64,000 bases of DNA, from assembly GCF_015751895.1 (NCBI RefSeq), contig NZ_JADOTZ010000001.1:2542001-2606000 (forward strand), written 5' to 3'. The translations under genes and the position numbers were made by a program. Origin of the DNA: Zhihengliuella flava (lineage in GTDB: Bacteria; Actinomycetota; Actinomycetes; Actinomycetales; Micrococcaceae). Below are positions 8,791-16,740 of the stretch, one piece after another. Below the pieces are notes generated by a model, which worked only from the letters and a program-made list of their open reading frames with translations, was not told where the DNA came from and searched no databases. Numbering within the stretch: position 1 is the first letter of the stretch; each line of letters begins with the position of its first letter.

Positions 8791-8796
8791 AGGCTA
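8791..8796 (-). promoter_or_regulatory. -10 element of a leaderless promoter for the PRC/MgtE_N-DUF1003-mrp operon
   Basis: On the minus strand TAGCCT is followed by 7 bases and then ATG (8783). This supports ATG 8783 over the GTG two codons upstream. Confidence 0.5.
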
Positions 8797-8903
8797 CTGG
8801 TTCGCCCAGACCGCGCCGTGGTGCCATGACGTCACCTTTCACCCGCAGCGATACTCGGGCGCGCTTTCCTGCGATCTACAGCCAAGCAGTGCATCATGGG
8901 AAC

Positions 8904-9776
8904 ATGACCACTCCGTTCGGTGCACCCACGTCCGTTCAAGACCTCATGACCCTGCCGCGCGGCGAGGTCCTCGGCCGCTACGAGTCCTACCTCGACGCCC
9001 AAAAGGTCGTGGACTACTTGGCGGACAACGACTTCCCCGTCTCCAACGTCAGCATTGTCGGTTGTGACCTGAAGACCGTCGAGCGGGTCACCATGAAGCT
9101 CAGCTACCCGCGCGTCGCCCTGCGCGGCGCCGCCCAGGGCGTCATGTTTGGCCTGTTCGTCGGCCTCTTGCTGAGCCTCTTCAACGAGGGCAACCCGCTG
9201 GGACAGATCTTCTCCTCAGTGGGTCTCGGCGTCGCGATTTGGATGATCGTGGCCGTCATCGGCTACGCGATGCGTCGCGGCAAGCGGGACTTCGAGTCAT
9301 CAAATCAGATCATGGCCGGTTACTACGACGTCGTCGTTGGGTTTGAGCACATCCACGCGGCCCGCCAGCTGGCGTCGTCGTTGCCCATGAGCAGCGGCCA
9401 AGCGGGAAGCGTCACGCCGGCGTGGGCGCCCCCGCGGGATGCGTCCTCGACTGGTTCGTCCGCGTCCGCACCGTCCGCCGGCTCGGCCACGCCCGCGAGC
9501 CCGTCGTCCTCGGATCAGCCGGCCGCCGACTCCGCCCCAGCGGGGGTCGAGTCACGCCGCAGCGGCTACGCCGATCTGCCCGACGGCCGTCCGCAGTTTG
9601 GTGTCCGGGTGGAGCCGACGCCGGCCCAGGAGCCGACCGAGCCTCAGGCCGAACCCGAGGCGGAGCAGACCTCCGGGGAGCCCGCAGCAGAACAGCCACA
9701 GGCAGAGTCCGGCACGGACAGCGCGTCAACGCAGGACACGTCGGAGGACACCGACTCGCCACGGCGGGAGTCGTAA
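8904..9776 (+). CDS. General stress protein-like membrane protein with acidic tail
   Basis: A 290-residue protein. Residues about 20-60 form a general-stress-protein (YflT-like) domain (VLGRYESYLDAQKVVDYLA, then VSNVSIVGCDLKTVERV), followed by two membrane helices (about 77-94 and 105-122) and the end of the domain (YYDVVVGFEHIHAARQLA). From about residue 165 the chain is a low-complexity Ser/Pro/Glu tail that reads as disordered. The ATG at 8904 is taken as the start because the conserved part begins there; in-frame sequence continues further 5' without support. A similar gene sits at the matching place near Rv1234. Confidence 0.82.
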   Translation: MTTPFGAPTSVQDLMTLPRGEVLGRYESYLDAQKVVDYLADNDFPVSNVSIVGCDLKTVERVTMKLSYPRVALRGAAQGVMFGLFVGLLLSLFNEGNPLGQIFSSVGLGVAIWMIVAVIGYAMRRGKRDFESSNQIMAGYYDVVVGFEHIHAARQLASSLPMSSGQAGSVTPAWAPPRDASSTGSSASAPSAGSATPASPSSSDQPAADSAPAGVESRRSGYADLPDGRPQFGVRVEPTPAQEPTEPQAEPEAEQTSGEPAAEQPQAESGTDSASTQDTSEDTDSPRRES

Positions 9777-9828
9777 ACCGGAGACCGCGGTCTGCGGTAC
9801 CCGCCACTGGCGGTAGCACGCACACACC

Positions 9829-9877
9829 AACGCACCGGCGCCCGGCACCATCATCTGGTGCCGGGCGCCGGTGCGTT
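9829..9877. terminator. Long perfect hairpin between convergent genes
   Basis: 22-bp perfect stem (arms 9829-9850 and 9856-9877) with a TCATC loop, placed between the stress-protein gene and pepP. Serves as terminator for both directions. Confidence 0.85.
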
Positions 9878-9899
9878 CGGAGCTGGGTGGCCTCGGGCG

Positions 9900-11447
9900 T
9901 TAGCTCGCCTGAGCAGCCGCCATCCACGCCTCGATCTCATCCGGGGTGCGCGGCAGATCCGCGGAAAGGTTCACGCAGCCGTCCTCGGTAACCAGCACGT
10001 CGTCCTCAAGGCGCACGCCGATGCCGCGGTACTCCTCGGGCACCGCCAGATCCTCTTCCTTGAAGTACAGTCCGGGCTCGATGGTGAAGACCATGCCCGG
10101 CTCCAACACGCCGTCCAAGTACATGTCCCGCTTGGCCTGCGCGCAGTCGTGCACATCGAGCCCCAAGTGGTGGCTCGTGCCGTGCGGCATCCAGCGCCGG
10201 TGCTGCTGGCCCTCTGGGGAGAGCGCTTCCTCGAGGGACACGGGGAGCAGGCCCCACTCGTCGAGTCGCTGGGCGAGGACCGTGATGGCGGCCTCGTGCA
10301 ACTCGCGGAACTTGCGGCCCGGCTTGGCCACCTCGAAGGCGGCGTCCTGCGCGTCGAGAATGGCCTGGTAGATCTTCCGCTGAATGTCCGTGTACTTGCC
10401 GTTCACCGGCATCGTGCGCGTGATGTCGGCGGTGTACAGCGAGTCGGCTTCCACGCCGGCGTCGACCAAGATGAGGTCGCCGGAGTTCACCTGACCGGAA
10501 TTGCGCATCCAGTGCAGCACCGTGGCGTTGTTGCCGGAGGCCGCGATCGTGTCATAGCCGAGGTCATTGCCTTCCTCGCGGGCACGGGCGAAGAACGCGC
10601 CCTCCACGACGCGCTCACCGCGCTTGTGCTCGACGGCCCGCGGCAGGGCCTGGGCGACCTGATGGAACCCGTTCATCGTCGCCTCGACCGCAGCGCGCAT
10701 CTGCTCGATCTCCCACTCGTCCTTGACCAAGCGGATTTCGGACAGCGCCTCAGCGAGCTCGGCATCGAGGCGGTCGGACTCCTCGAGATCCACTGCCGTG
10801 TTGATGCGCGAGGTGTCCACCAGGGCATCGCAGTTCAGGTCGACGTCCCGCAGGAGCCGCAGGCGCAAGCCGCCGAGTGCCGTATTGCCGGCGCCCTCGG
10901 TGATGGCGTCTTCCAGCTGCTCGTCCATATGGGCGGTGGGGATGTTCAGGCGGGCCTGCAGTTCAGCAAGGGTCGGCCGTTTGCCGATCCAGAATTCGCC
11001 ACTGCGGGCGTTGGAGTAGAACTCCTCGGTGTCCCGCCCTGCCATGGGGCGGAAGTACAGGCTCACGTGGTGGTTGCCACCGTCGTCGCCGGCGCCTTCA
11101 GCGACGGGGTTAAACACGAGCACGGCATCGGGCTCGTGGTCCAACCCCAGCCCCGTCAGGTGGGCGAAGCCCGAGTGCGGGCGGAACCGGTAGTCCGTGT
11201 CGTTCGAGCGGACCTTCAGGGGGCCAGCCGGGATTACTAGTCGCTCGCCGGGGAAGCGCTGGGAGAGCTTCAGGCGGCGCTGGGCCGCATAGGGGGCGAC
11301 GGCGTCCTGCGGCGGCAGGGTGGTGTCTGCCGGTGCCCACTGGCTGGCCATAAACTCTTTGAAGGCGTCCGAGGACGGGCGTTGCGAACGGTTGTTCACA
11401 CGGTCCTCGATGGGCTGCGATTGGGAGGTGTTGTTCTCTTCAGTCAT
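9900..11447 (-). CDS. pepP: Xaa-Pro aminopeptidase (M24B)
   Basis: A 515-residue metallopeptidase that removes an N-terminal residue before proline. The N-terminal half is the AMP_N creatinase-like domain; the C-terminal pita-bread domain shows all five metal ligands in order: the Asp pair in DAGVEADSLYTAD, His in HHLGLDVHD, Glu in TIEPGLYF and Glu in GVRLEDDVLV. No signal peptide, so cytosolic. ATG 11447 is favoured over an adjoining in-frame GTG one codon earlier. Divergent from the PHP-domain gene. Confidence 0.94.
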   Translation of the reverse strand: MTEENNTSQSQPIEDRVNNRSQRPSSDAFKEFMASQWAPADTTLPPQDAVAPYAAQRRLKLSQRFPGERLVIPAGPLKVRSNDTDYRFRPHSGFAHLTGLGLDHEPDAVLVFNPVAEGAGDDGGNHHVSLYFRPMAGRDTEEFYSNARSGEFWIGKRPTLAELQARLNIPTAHMDEQLEDAITEGAGNTALGGLRLRLLRDVDLNCDALVDTSRINTAVDLEESDRLDAELAEALSEIRLVKDEWEIEQMRAAVEATMNGFHQVAQALPRAVEHKRGERVVEGAFFARAREEGNDLGYDTIAASGNNATVLHWMRNSGQVNSGDLILVDAGVEADSLYTADITRTMPVNGKYTDIQRKIYQAILDAQDAAFEVAKPGRKFRELHEAAITVLAQRLDEWGLLPVSLEEALSPEGQQHRRWMPHGTSHHLGLDVHDCAQAKRDMYLDGVLEPGMVFTIEPGLYFKEEDLAVPEEYRGIGVRLEDDVLVTEDGCVNLSADLPRTPDEIEAWMAAAQAS

Positions 11448-11492
11448 CACTGACCCAGTGTCTCAAACAGTTCGTGAGGGCACCAATAGTCG

Positions 11493-11498
11493 TAAGGT
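11493..11498 (+). promoter_or_regulatory. -10 element of a leaderless promoter for the PHP gene
   Basis: TAAGGT lies 6 bases before ATG 11505. A weak TTCGTG lies 16 bases further upstream. Confidence 0.55.
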
Positions 11499-11504
11499 GG
11501 GGGC

Positions 11505-12353
11505 ATGCGGATCGACCTTCACACCCACTCGTGCGTCTCCGACGGAACCGAATCGCCGGGCGAAGTGGTGCGGGCCGCCGCAGCAGCAGGGCTCGACGTC
11601 GTCGCCTTGACCGATCACGATCAGACGGCTGGCTGGGCGGAGGCCGCCGCGGCCGCGGCGTCTGCCGGAATCGGGTTCATTCCCGGCATGGAAATCTCCT
11701 GCCGCAGCTCCGACGGGATCAGCGTGCACCTGCTGTGCTACCTGCATGACCCGGCGGACGCGGAGCTGGTCGCTGAACTCGACGCGGCCAGGTCCTCGCG
11801 CCAGACCCGAGCCCGGCGCATGGTGGAGATCTTGGCCGAGGACTTCCCGCTCACGTGGGACATGGTGCAAGAGCAGACGCACGACGGCGCCACGATCGGG
11901 CGCCCACACATCGCGGACGCGCTGGTCGCGGCCGGCGTCGTCGTCGATCGCTCGCACGCCTTTGCGACGATCCTCACGCCCCGCTCCCGGTACTACGTCG
12001 GACACTATGCGGTCGACGCCGCCCGAGCCGTGCGGTTGGTGCGGCAGGCCGGTGGCGTGCCCGTGTTCGCGCACCCCGTCGCCTCCGCGCGGGGGCGCGT
12101 GGTGGGCCAGCCGGTGTTTACCGAATTGATTGAGGCCGGTTTGCTGGGGGTGGAGATCGCTCACCGGGATAATCCGGAGGACGGGCGGCGCTTCCTCCGG
12201 CAACTCGCCGCCGAGCACGACCTCATCGTGACCGGCTCGAGTGATTATCACGGCGCCGGCAAGCCCAACCGGCTCGGTGAACATCTCACCGAGCCGGCCC
12301 AGCTGGAACGCCTCCTCGCCGCCGGATCCGGCAGCGCCGCCGTCGGGCTTTAG
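11505..12353 (+). CDS. PHP-domain phosphoesterase (RNase AM / nucleoside bisphosphate phosphatase type)
   Basis: A 282-residue PHP metal-dependent phosphoesterase. The metal-binding signature begins at residue 4 (DLHTHSCVSDGT, His6 and His8), with VALTDHDQTAGW and a late PVFAHPVAS and GSSDYHG supplying further ligands. Relatives of this size are 3',5'-nucleoside bisphosphate phosphatases or 5'-3' exoribonucleases of the RNase AM (YciV) group; which applies here cannot be told. Its stop codon overlaps the tail of the methyltransferase gene on the other strand by 4 bases. Confidence 0.9.
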   Translation: MRIDLHTHSCVSDGTESPGEVVRAAAAAGLDVVALTDHDQTAGWAEAAAAAASAGIGFIPGMEISCRSSDGISVHLLCYLHDPADAELVAELDAARSSRQTRARRMVEILAEDFPLTWDMVQEQTHDGATIGRPHIADALVAAGVVVDRSHAFATILTPRSRYYVGHYAVDAARAVRLVRQAGGVPVFAHPVASARGRVVGQPVFTELIEAGLLGVEIAHRDNPEDGRRFLRQLAAEHDLIVTGSSDYHGAGKPNRLGEHLTEPAQLERLLAAGSGSAAVGL

Positions 12354-13231
12354 GGCTTCTTCACTCCGGGCACGACCTCCGCCGCGTCACCCAGGCGCTG
12401 GCGCATGACCTTGATCGCCTCCGGATTGGTGTCGACGCAGACAAACCGCCGCCCGAGCTGATGCGCCGCCGCCCCGGTGGAACCCGAGCCAGCAAAGAAG
12501 TCGAGGACCCAGTCGCCGGGGCGCGAGCTCGCGGAAATGATCCGCCGCAGCACACCGAGGGGCTTCTGGGTGGGATAACCCGTCTTCTCTTTGCCGGTGG
12601 GGGAGACGATGGTGTGCCACCAGACGTCCGTGGGCAGCTTGCCCAGCGCAGCTTTCTCCGCCGTGACGAGGCCGGGGGCCATATACGGCTCCCGATCCAC
12701 CGCCGAGGAGTCGAAGTGATACCGGTCGGGATCCTTCACGTAGACCAGAATCGTGTCGTGCTTCGCCGGCCAACGGCTCTTGGACCGCCCCCCAAAGTCG
12801 TACGCCCAGATGATCTCGTTCAGGAAGCACTCGCGGCCGAAAATCGCATCCAGCATGACTTTCGCGTAGTGCACCTCCCGATAGTCGAGGTGCACGTAGA
12901 GCGTGCCGTCCTCGGCGAGGAGACGCCACGCTTCGCGGAGCCGCGGCTCAAGGAAGCCCCAGTAGTCGTCGAAGGCATCGTCGTAGCTGCGCAGGGCACC
13001 GCGCAGGGTTGAGTAGGCGACGCCTTTGAACCCCACGCGGTCGCCCTCGCCCTCGGCAGCCCGCACGCTGGTGGTGGTCTGCCGGGACTGCTTCCGACCC
13101 GTGTTGAACGGCGGGTCCACGTAGATCAGCGTGAAAGCTCCGTCCGGCAGGCGCGGCAGGACCTCGGCGTTATCGGCCCGGACCACGAGGTTAGGGCCGT
13201 GGAGCGAGAACTCCGCCTTTCTGCGGCTCAC
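12350..13231 (-). CDS. DNA adenine/cytosine-N4 methyltransferase, beta class, without a restriction partner
   Basis: A 293-residue DNA methyltransferase. The catalytic motif DPPFNTG is at residues 39-45 and the SAM-binding motif DFFAGSGSTG near 245, so motif IV precedes motif I: the beta arrangement of CcrM and HinfI methylases. Motif X (TGYPTQKP) is also present. No restriction endonuclease or specificity gene is nearby, so it is solitary. It begins 3 bases after the DEAD-box stop, suggesting co-transcription. Recognition sequence cannot be read from the protein. Confidence 0.93.
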   Translation of the reverse strand: MSRRKAEFSLHGPNLVVRADNAEVLPRLPDGAFTLIYVDPPFNTGRKQSRQTTTSVRAAEGEGDRVGFKGVAYSTLRGALRSYDDAFDDYWGFLEPRLREAWRLLAEDGTLYVHLDYREVHYAKVMLDAIFGRECFLNEIIWAYDFGGRSKSRWPAKHDTILVYVKDPDRYHFDSSAVDREPYMAPGLVTAEKAALGKLPTDVWWHTIVSPTGKEKTGYPTQKPLGVLRRIISASSRPGDWVLDFFAGSGSTGAAAHQLGRRFVCVDTNPEAIKVMRQRLGDAAEVVPGVKKP

Positions 13232-13233
13232 GC

Positions 13234-14799
13234 CTACTGGTCGTCGCGCTTGTTCACGACTTCGCCGTTGCGGCGGCGCGTCCGGGGGCGACGGCGGCGG
13301 GGCCGGTCCGTCTTCTCCGCTTCATCGGCGCGGGTGCCTCGGCCCTCGCCCGTCGCCTCTTTGTTCGGGCGGTCGGCCCGTCCGTGACTGTGGCCATGCC
13401 GGCGCTCGCCGTCCTGAGAGCGGCCGCGGCCCCGGCCGCCCCGCCCCTGGCCTCCGCGGGAGGGCTTCTTGCCGCCGGTCTCGCCGAGGTCCTCCGCCTT
13501 TTCCGCCGAGAGGCCGGCCGCCGTCCGCTTGTCCCGCGGCAGGCGCCCCTTGGTCCCCTCGGCAATGTTCAGGTCCGTGTAGAGGTGGGGGGAGGAGGAG
13601 TAGGTTTCCACGGGATCGGCCTGATCGAGGCCGAGGGCTTTGTTGATCAGGCCCCAACGCGGCACGTCTTCCCAATCGACGAGGGTGACGGCGGTGCCCT
13701 TGTTGCCGGCGCGGCCCGTGCGCCCCACGCGGTGCAGGTAGGTCTTCTCGTCCTCCGGGCACTGCAGATTAATGACGTGGGTGACATCGTCGACGTCGAT
13801 GCCTCGGGCGGCGACGTCGGTCGCCACGAGCACGTCAACCTTGTTATTGCGGAACGCACGCAGGGCCTGCTCTCGGGCCCCCTGCCCCAAGTCTCCGTGC
13901 AGGGCCCCGGCGGCGAAACCACGGTCGGTCAGTTCCTCGGACAACCGAGCGGCGGCGCGCTTGGTGCGCGCAAAGATGATGCTGCGCCCGCGCCCTTCGG
14001 CCTGCAGAATGCGGGCGACCACCTCGTCCTTGTCCATGGGGTGGGCGCGGTAGACGACCTGACGGATGTCCTTCTTGGTCACGCCCTCATCGGAGGGATC
14101 GTGCGCGCGGATGTGCGTTGGCTGGGACATGAAACGGCGGGCCATGGCGATCACGGGGCCGGGCATGGTGGCGGAGAACAACATGGTTTGGCGCACCTCG
14201 GGAACGGCCGCGAGGATGCGCTCGACGTCGGGCAGGAAGCCGAGGTCCAGCATCTCGTCGGCCTCATCCAAGACGACGATCCGGATGTTCTTCAGGTTCA
14301 GGTGCTTTTGCTTGTAGAGGTCCAGCAGGCGTCCCGGGGTGCCGACGACGATCTCGACGCCGCCCTGCAGCTGCTCGATTTGCGGCTCGTAGGCGCGGCC
14401 ACCGTAGATCGTGGCGATGCGTGCCGAGGACCGCTTCGCCGCCACGGTCAGGTCCTCGGCCACCTGGACGGCGAGCTCGCGCGTCGGGGCGACGATCAGT
14501 GCCTGCGGGGCACCCGGCGTCGCCAGGTCCTCGAACCCGGCGTCACCGGGGGCGACGACGCGCTGCAGGGCCGGGATGCCGAACCCGAGGGTCTTTCCCG
14601 TGCCCGTCTTGGCCTGGCCGATGATGTCGTGACCGCCGAGGGCGATCGGCAGCGTCATGGCCTGGATCGGGAAGGGGTGCAAAATGTTCTTGTCGGCCAA
14701 CGAGGCGACAATGTCGCCTCGGACGGTGAAGTCGGCGAACGTCTGGCTCGCGGCGACTGCTTCGGCCGGTGTGTTCTCAATATCGGTGGTCAATGCCAT
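13234..14799 (-). CDS. DEAD-box ATP-dependent RNA helicase
   Basis: A 521-residue RhlE/CsdA-like RNA helicase. Motifs in order: Q motif (FPIQ, 43-46), AKTGTGKT at 63-70, PTRELA, TPGRLLD, DEAD at 178-181, SAT, ARGIDVDD and HRVGRTGRAG. The tail from about residue 435 is rich in Gly, Arg and Lys (GGQGRGGRGRGRSQ), typical of non-specific RNA binding. It should remodel structured RNA or ribosome precursors. The 279-base region upstream suggests a long leader, as often seen in cold-responsive helicases. A weak ribosome site precedes the ATG. Confidence 0.94.
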   Translation of the reverse strand: MALTTDIENTPAEAVAASQTFADFTVRGDIVASLADKNILHPFPIQAMTLPIALGGHDIIGQAKTGTGKTLGFGIPALQRVVAPGDAGFEDLATPGAPQALIVAPTRELAVQVAEDLTVAAKRSSARIATIYGGRAYEPQIEQLQGGVEIVVGTPGRLLDLYKQKHLNLKNIRIVVLDEADEMLDLGFLPDVERILAAVPEVRQTMLFSATMPGPVIAMARRFMSQPTHIRAHDPSDEGVTKKDIRQVVYRAHPMDKDEVVARILQAEGRGRSIIFARTKRAAARLSEELTDRGFAAGALHGDLGQGAREQALRAFRNNKVDVLVATDVAARGIDVDDVTHVINLQCPEDEKTYLHRVGRTGRAGNKGTAVTLVDWEDVPRWGLINKALGLDQADPVETYSSSPHLYTDLNIAEGTKGRLPRDKRTAAGLSAEKAEDLGETGGKKPSRGGQGRGGRGRGRSQDGERRHGHSHGRADRPNKEATGEGRGTRADEAEKTDRPRRRRPRTRRRNGEVVNKRDDQ

Positions 14800-14813
14800 C
14801 CCATTTCATTCAG

Positions 14814-14840
14814 GCGTTCGCGCTGTATCGTGGCGAACGC
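14814..14840 (-). other. Hairpin in the predicted DEAD-box leader
   Basis: GCGTTCGC (14814-14821) and GCGAACGC (14833-14840) form an 8-bp stem with an 11-base loop, 15 bases upstream of the helicase start. The 14800-15078 interval otherwise holds no gene; TATAAA-like sequence at 14961-14966 could be the helicase promoter. Confidence 0.4.
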
Positions 14841-15065
14841 GTCCAGCGGAGCCGATCGCGGGCTTTCGTGCTTCGCGCCGTGGAGGACGTGGAGCCGGCG
14901 CGGTGCCGGCCGGGGCGCGAGGATCAGGCAGGTTCGCTGGGAAACGCTGCGAAGGGTCTTTATAAACTCTGACGATCGGGCATCCTTGCCTACGCCCGTC
15001 AGTCTAACGGGTGATGGGCCTGCCACGGGTAGTCCCGGCGGCGGAATGTCGTCGCCGGGCGGCGA

Positions 15066-15071
15066 TAGGGT
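15066..15071 (+). promoter_or_regulatory. -10 element of a leaderless promoter for the ferritin-like gene
   Basis: TAGGGT lies 7 bases before ATG 15079. Confidence 0.5.
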
Positions 15072-15078
15072 AAGGGGC

Positions 15079-15708
15079 ATGACCCACACCGATTCCGCGC
15101 TGCGCGATGCGCTCTTTGGGCTCATGGCCTACCGAGAGCTGACGACCTTCGAACGCCTCTCCTCGGATGCCCGCTTCTCGCCGCGCTTGGCGGATCGGGC
15201 CGAGTTGGCGCGCTTGGCCGTCGCCGAGTTCGAGCATTTCGAGGTGGTGTGTGCTGAGTTGGTGGCCGCCGGACGAGATCCGCAGGAGGCCATGCTGCCG
15301 TTCGTCGAGGTCATCGATGAGCTGCACGAGCGCACGCGGCCGGGGGACTGGCACGAATCGTTGATGAAGGCCTACGTCCTCGACTCCGTGGTGGCGGATG
15401 TCTACCGCGCCTTGGGGGCCCGCATCGGCGATCAGGCGGACCGCGTGGCCCAGCGAATTCAGGAGCTCGACGCGCAGGCGACCTGGTTGACGGAGCGCCT
15501 CCGCGCGGATCTGGACAATGAACGCTTGCGCTCGCGCCTCGCGCTCTGGGGGCGCCGGCTCATGGGAGAGGCGTTGACACGATCACGCTCGCTGCTGGCC
15601 ACCACGGTGTTCGGCACGCTGCTCTCCCCACAGGAGGAGAAGGAGCTTTTCGCCCAGTTGGTCAGGCATCACGCCCAGCGCATGAGCGCACTGGGCCTCA
15701 CGGCCTAG
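15079..15708 (+). CDS. Ferritin-like fold protein
   Basis: A 209-residue, almost wholly helical protein that I recognise as the actinobacterial ferritin-like fold family (relative of Rv3210c). Possible di-iron ligands lie in YRELTTFER (about residues 17-25) and AVAEFEHFEVV (about 55-65), with further acidic helices later, but a full ExxH pair set is not clear, so metal binding is unproven. The start at ATG 15079 follows the -10 element. A stem-loop follows the stop. The in-frame open stretch far upstream is non-coding. Confidence 0.85.
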   Translation: MTHTDSALRDALFGLMAYRELTTFERLSSDARFSPRLADRAELARLAVAEFEHFEVVCAELVAAGRDPQEAMLPFVEVIDELHERTRPGDWHESLMKAYVLDSVVADVYRALGARIGDQADRVAQRIQELDAQATWLTERLRADLDNERLRSRLALWGRRLMGEALTRSRSLLATTVFGTLLSPQEEKELFAQLVRHHAQRMSALGLTA

Positions 15709-15717
15709 TCAGGCCAG

Positions 15718-15761
15718 CGTTGGGGCTCGCTGCTCCAGCGGCGGGCGGGCGAGCCCCAACG
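15718..15761. terminator. Hairpin between ferritin-like and DUF3107 genes
   Basis: 13-bp perfect arms at 15718-15730 and 15749-15761, 18-base loop, between convergent genes. Confidence 0.7.
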
Positions 15762-15781
15762 GTTGACGGGCTGCGCCGACG

Positions 15782-16003
15782 CTACTGAGCGAAGCCGACG
15801 GGCCGCGCGGTCTCGGAGCCCACCTCGACGAACCCGATGGTGTTGGTCGGGATGATCACCTGACGTCCCTTGGCATCGGTCAGCGTGAGCAGACCGCCGG
15901 CGGACAGTGCGTCGGAGACCGTCTTGGCGACAGCCTCCGGGGCCTCGTTCGAGTCGATGACGACCTCGCGGGCAACATTCTGAATTCCGATGCGTACGTC
16001 CAT
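15782..16003 (-). CDS. DUF3107 protein
   Basis: A 73-residue protein of the DUF3107 family, recognised from MDVRIGIQNVAREVVID and the ending ETARPVGF. Its function is unknown; the M. tuberculosis relative (TB9.4, Rv3208A) is likewise small and lies beside a TetR gene, as here. A -10 hexamer 7 bases before ATG 16003 indicates its own leaderless transcript. Confidence 0.92.
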   Translation of the reverse strand: MDVRIGIQNVAREVVIDSNEAPEAVAKTVSDALSAGGLLTLTDAKGRQVIIPTNTIGFVEVGSETARPVGFAQ

Positions 16004-16010
16004 GGTTCCT

Positions 16011-16016
16011 AACCTA
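16011..16016 (-). promoter_or_regulatory. -10 element of a leaderless promoter for DUF3107
   Basis: On the minus strand TAGGTT is followed by 7 bases and ATG 16003; it overlaps the region just after the TetR stop codon. Confidence 0.55.
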
Positions 16017-16018
16017 CT

Positions 16019-16648
16019 TCAGGATTCTTTCGGGAAGCGGCTAATTCCGCGCCAAGCTAAACGCGCCACCAGATCGCTCGCGACGGTCTGATCGACACAG
16101 TCTGAGACTTCGAGCCACGAGCGCGCCGATACCTGAGCCATGCCGGACAGGGTCCGCCCCAGCAGGAGGGCTTCGGCCTGCGCTAAACTCGTGTCTCCGG
16201 AAATCGCGGAGGCAATCTCATCCGCAATGGCGGCATTGAACCGCTCGAACCGATCGCTCACGTCCGGATCGTTGAGCAAGTCAGACTCGAAGATCAGGCG
16301 GTAGGCCTGATGATCGGCCGCGACGAACTCAAAGTAGGTGCGGATCGCGGCGGTGACGCGCTCCTTGTTGTCATCGGTGGATCGCAGGGCGGTGAGCATC
16401 GCCGTCGTCAGCTCATCAAGGTGGTGATCGAGCAAGGCGAGGTAGAGCTCCCGCTTGCCCGGGAAGTGTTGATACAGCACCGGCTTGGACACGTGCGCCG
16501 CCTCGGCAATTTCATCCATGGCGGCGCCGTGATAGCCGTGCGTGACAAACACCCCGTGCGCGGCTTGGAGCAATTGCGCACGGCGTTGTTCACGGGGCAA
16601 GCGGCCGCTGCGCTTGTCCTGGTCCGCTGGGGCGGAGACCTGATCCAC
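16019..16648 (-). CDS. TetR/AcrR-family transcriptional regulator
   Basis: A 209-residue repressor with a GTG start at 16648 and a strong ribosome site (AGGAGG) upstream. The N-terminal helix-turn-helix (about residues 20-65) has the family signature FVTHGYHGAAMDEIAEAAHVSKPVLYQHFPGKRELY. The C-terminal ligand domain is not diagnostic. An inverted repeat lies between its -10 element and start, suggesting autoregulation. Position between DUF3107 and moeZ matches Rv3208. Ligand and other targets unknown. Confidence 0.93.
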   Translation of the reverse strand: MDQVSAPADQDKRSGRLPREQRRAQLLQAAHGVFVTHGYHGAAMDEIAEAAHVSKPVLYQHFPGKRELYLALLDHHLDELTTAMLTALRSTDDNKERVTAAIRTYFEFVAADHQAYRLIFESDLLNDPDVSDRFERFNAAIADEIASAISGDTSLAQAEALLLGRTLSGMAQVSARSWLEVSDCVDQTVASDLVARLAWRGISRFPKES

Positions 16649-16666
16649 GGCTTATTCCTCCTGACG

Positions 16667-16685
16667 GTGGCGCATCTGGCACCAC
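16667..16685. promoter_or_regulatory. Candidate autoregulatory operator of the TetR gene
   Basis: Inverted repeat GTGGCGC-N5-GCACCAC with one mismatch. It lies directly downstream of a minus-strand TAGACT -10 element (16686-16691) and would cover the transcription start, the usual place for a TetR repressor site. Confidence 0.45.
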
Positions 16686-16728
16686 AGTCTACGCGTCACG
16701 GAGGGTGTCAGGGCGTCAGCTGCCGCAC

Positions 16729-16734
16729 TACAGT
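16729..16734 (+). promoter_or_regulatory. -10 element of a leaderless promoter for moeZ
   Basis: TACAGT lies 6 bases before ATG 16741. Confidence 0.55.
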
Positions 16735-16740
16735 GAAGGC

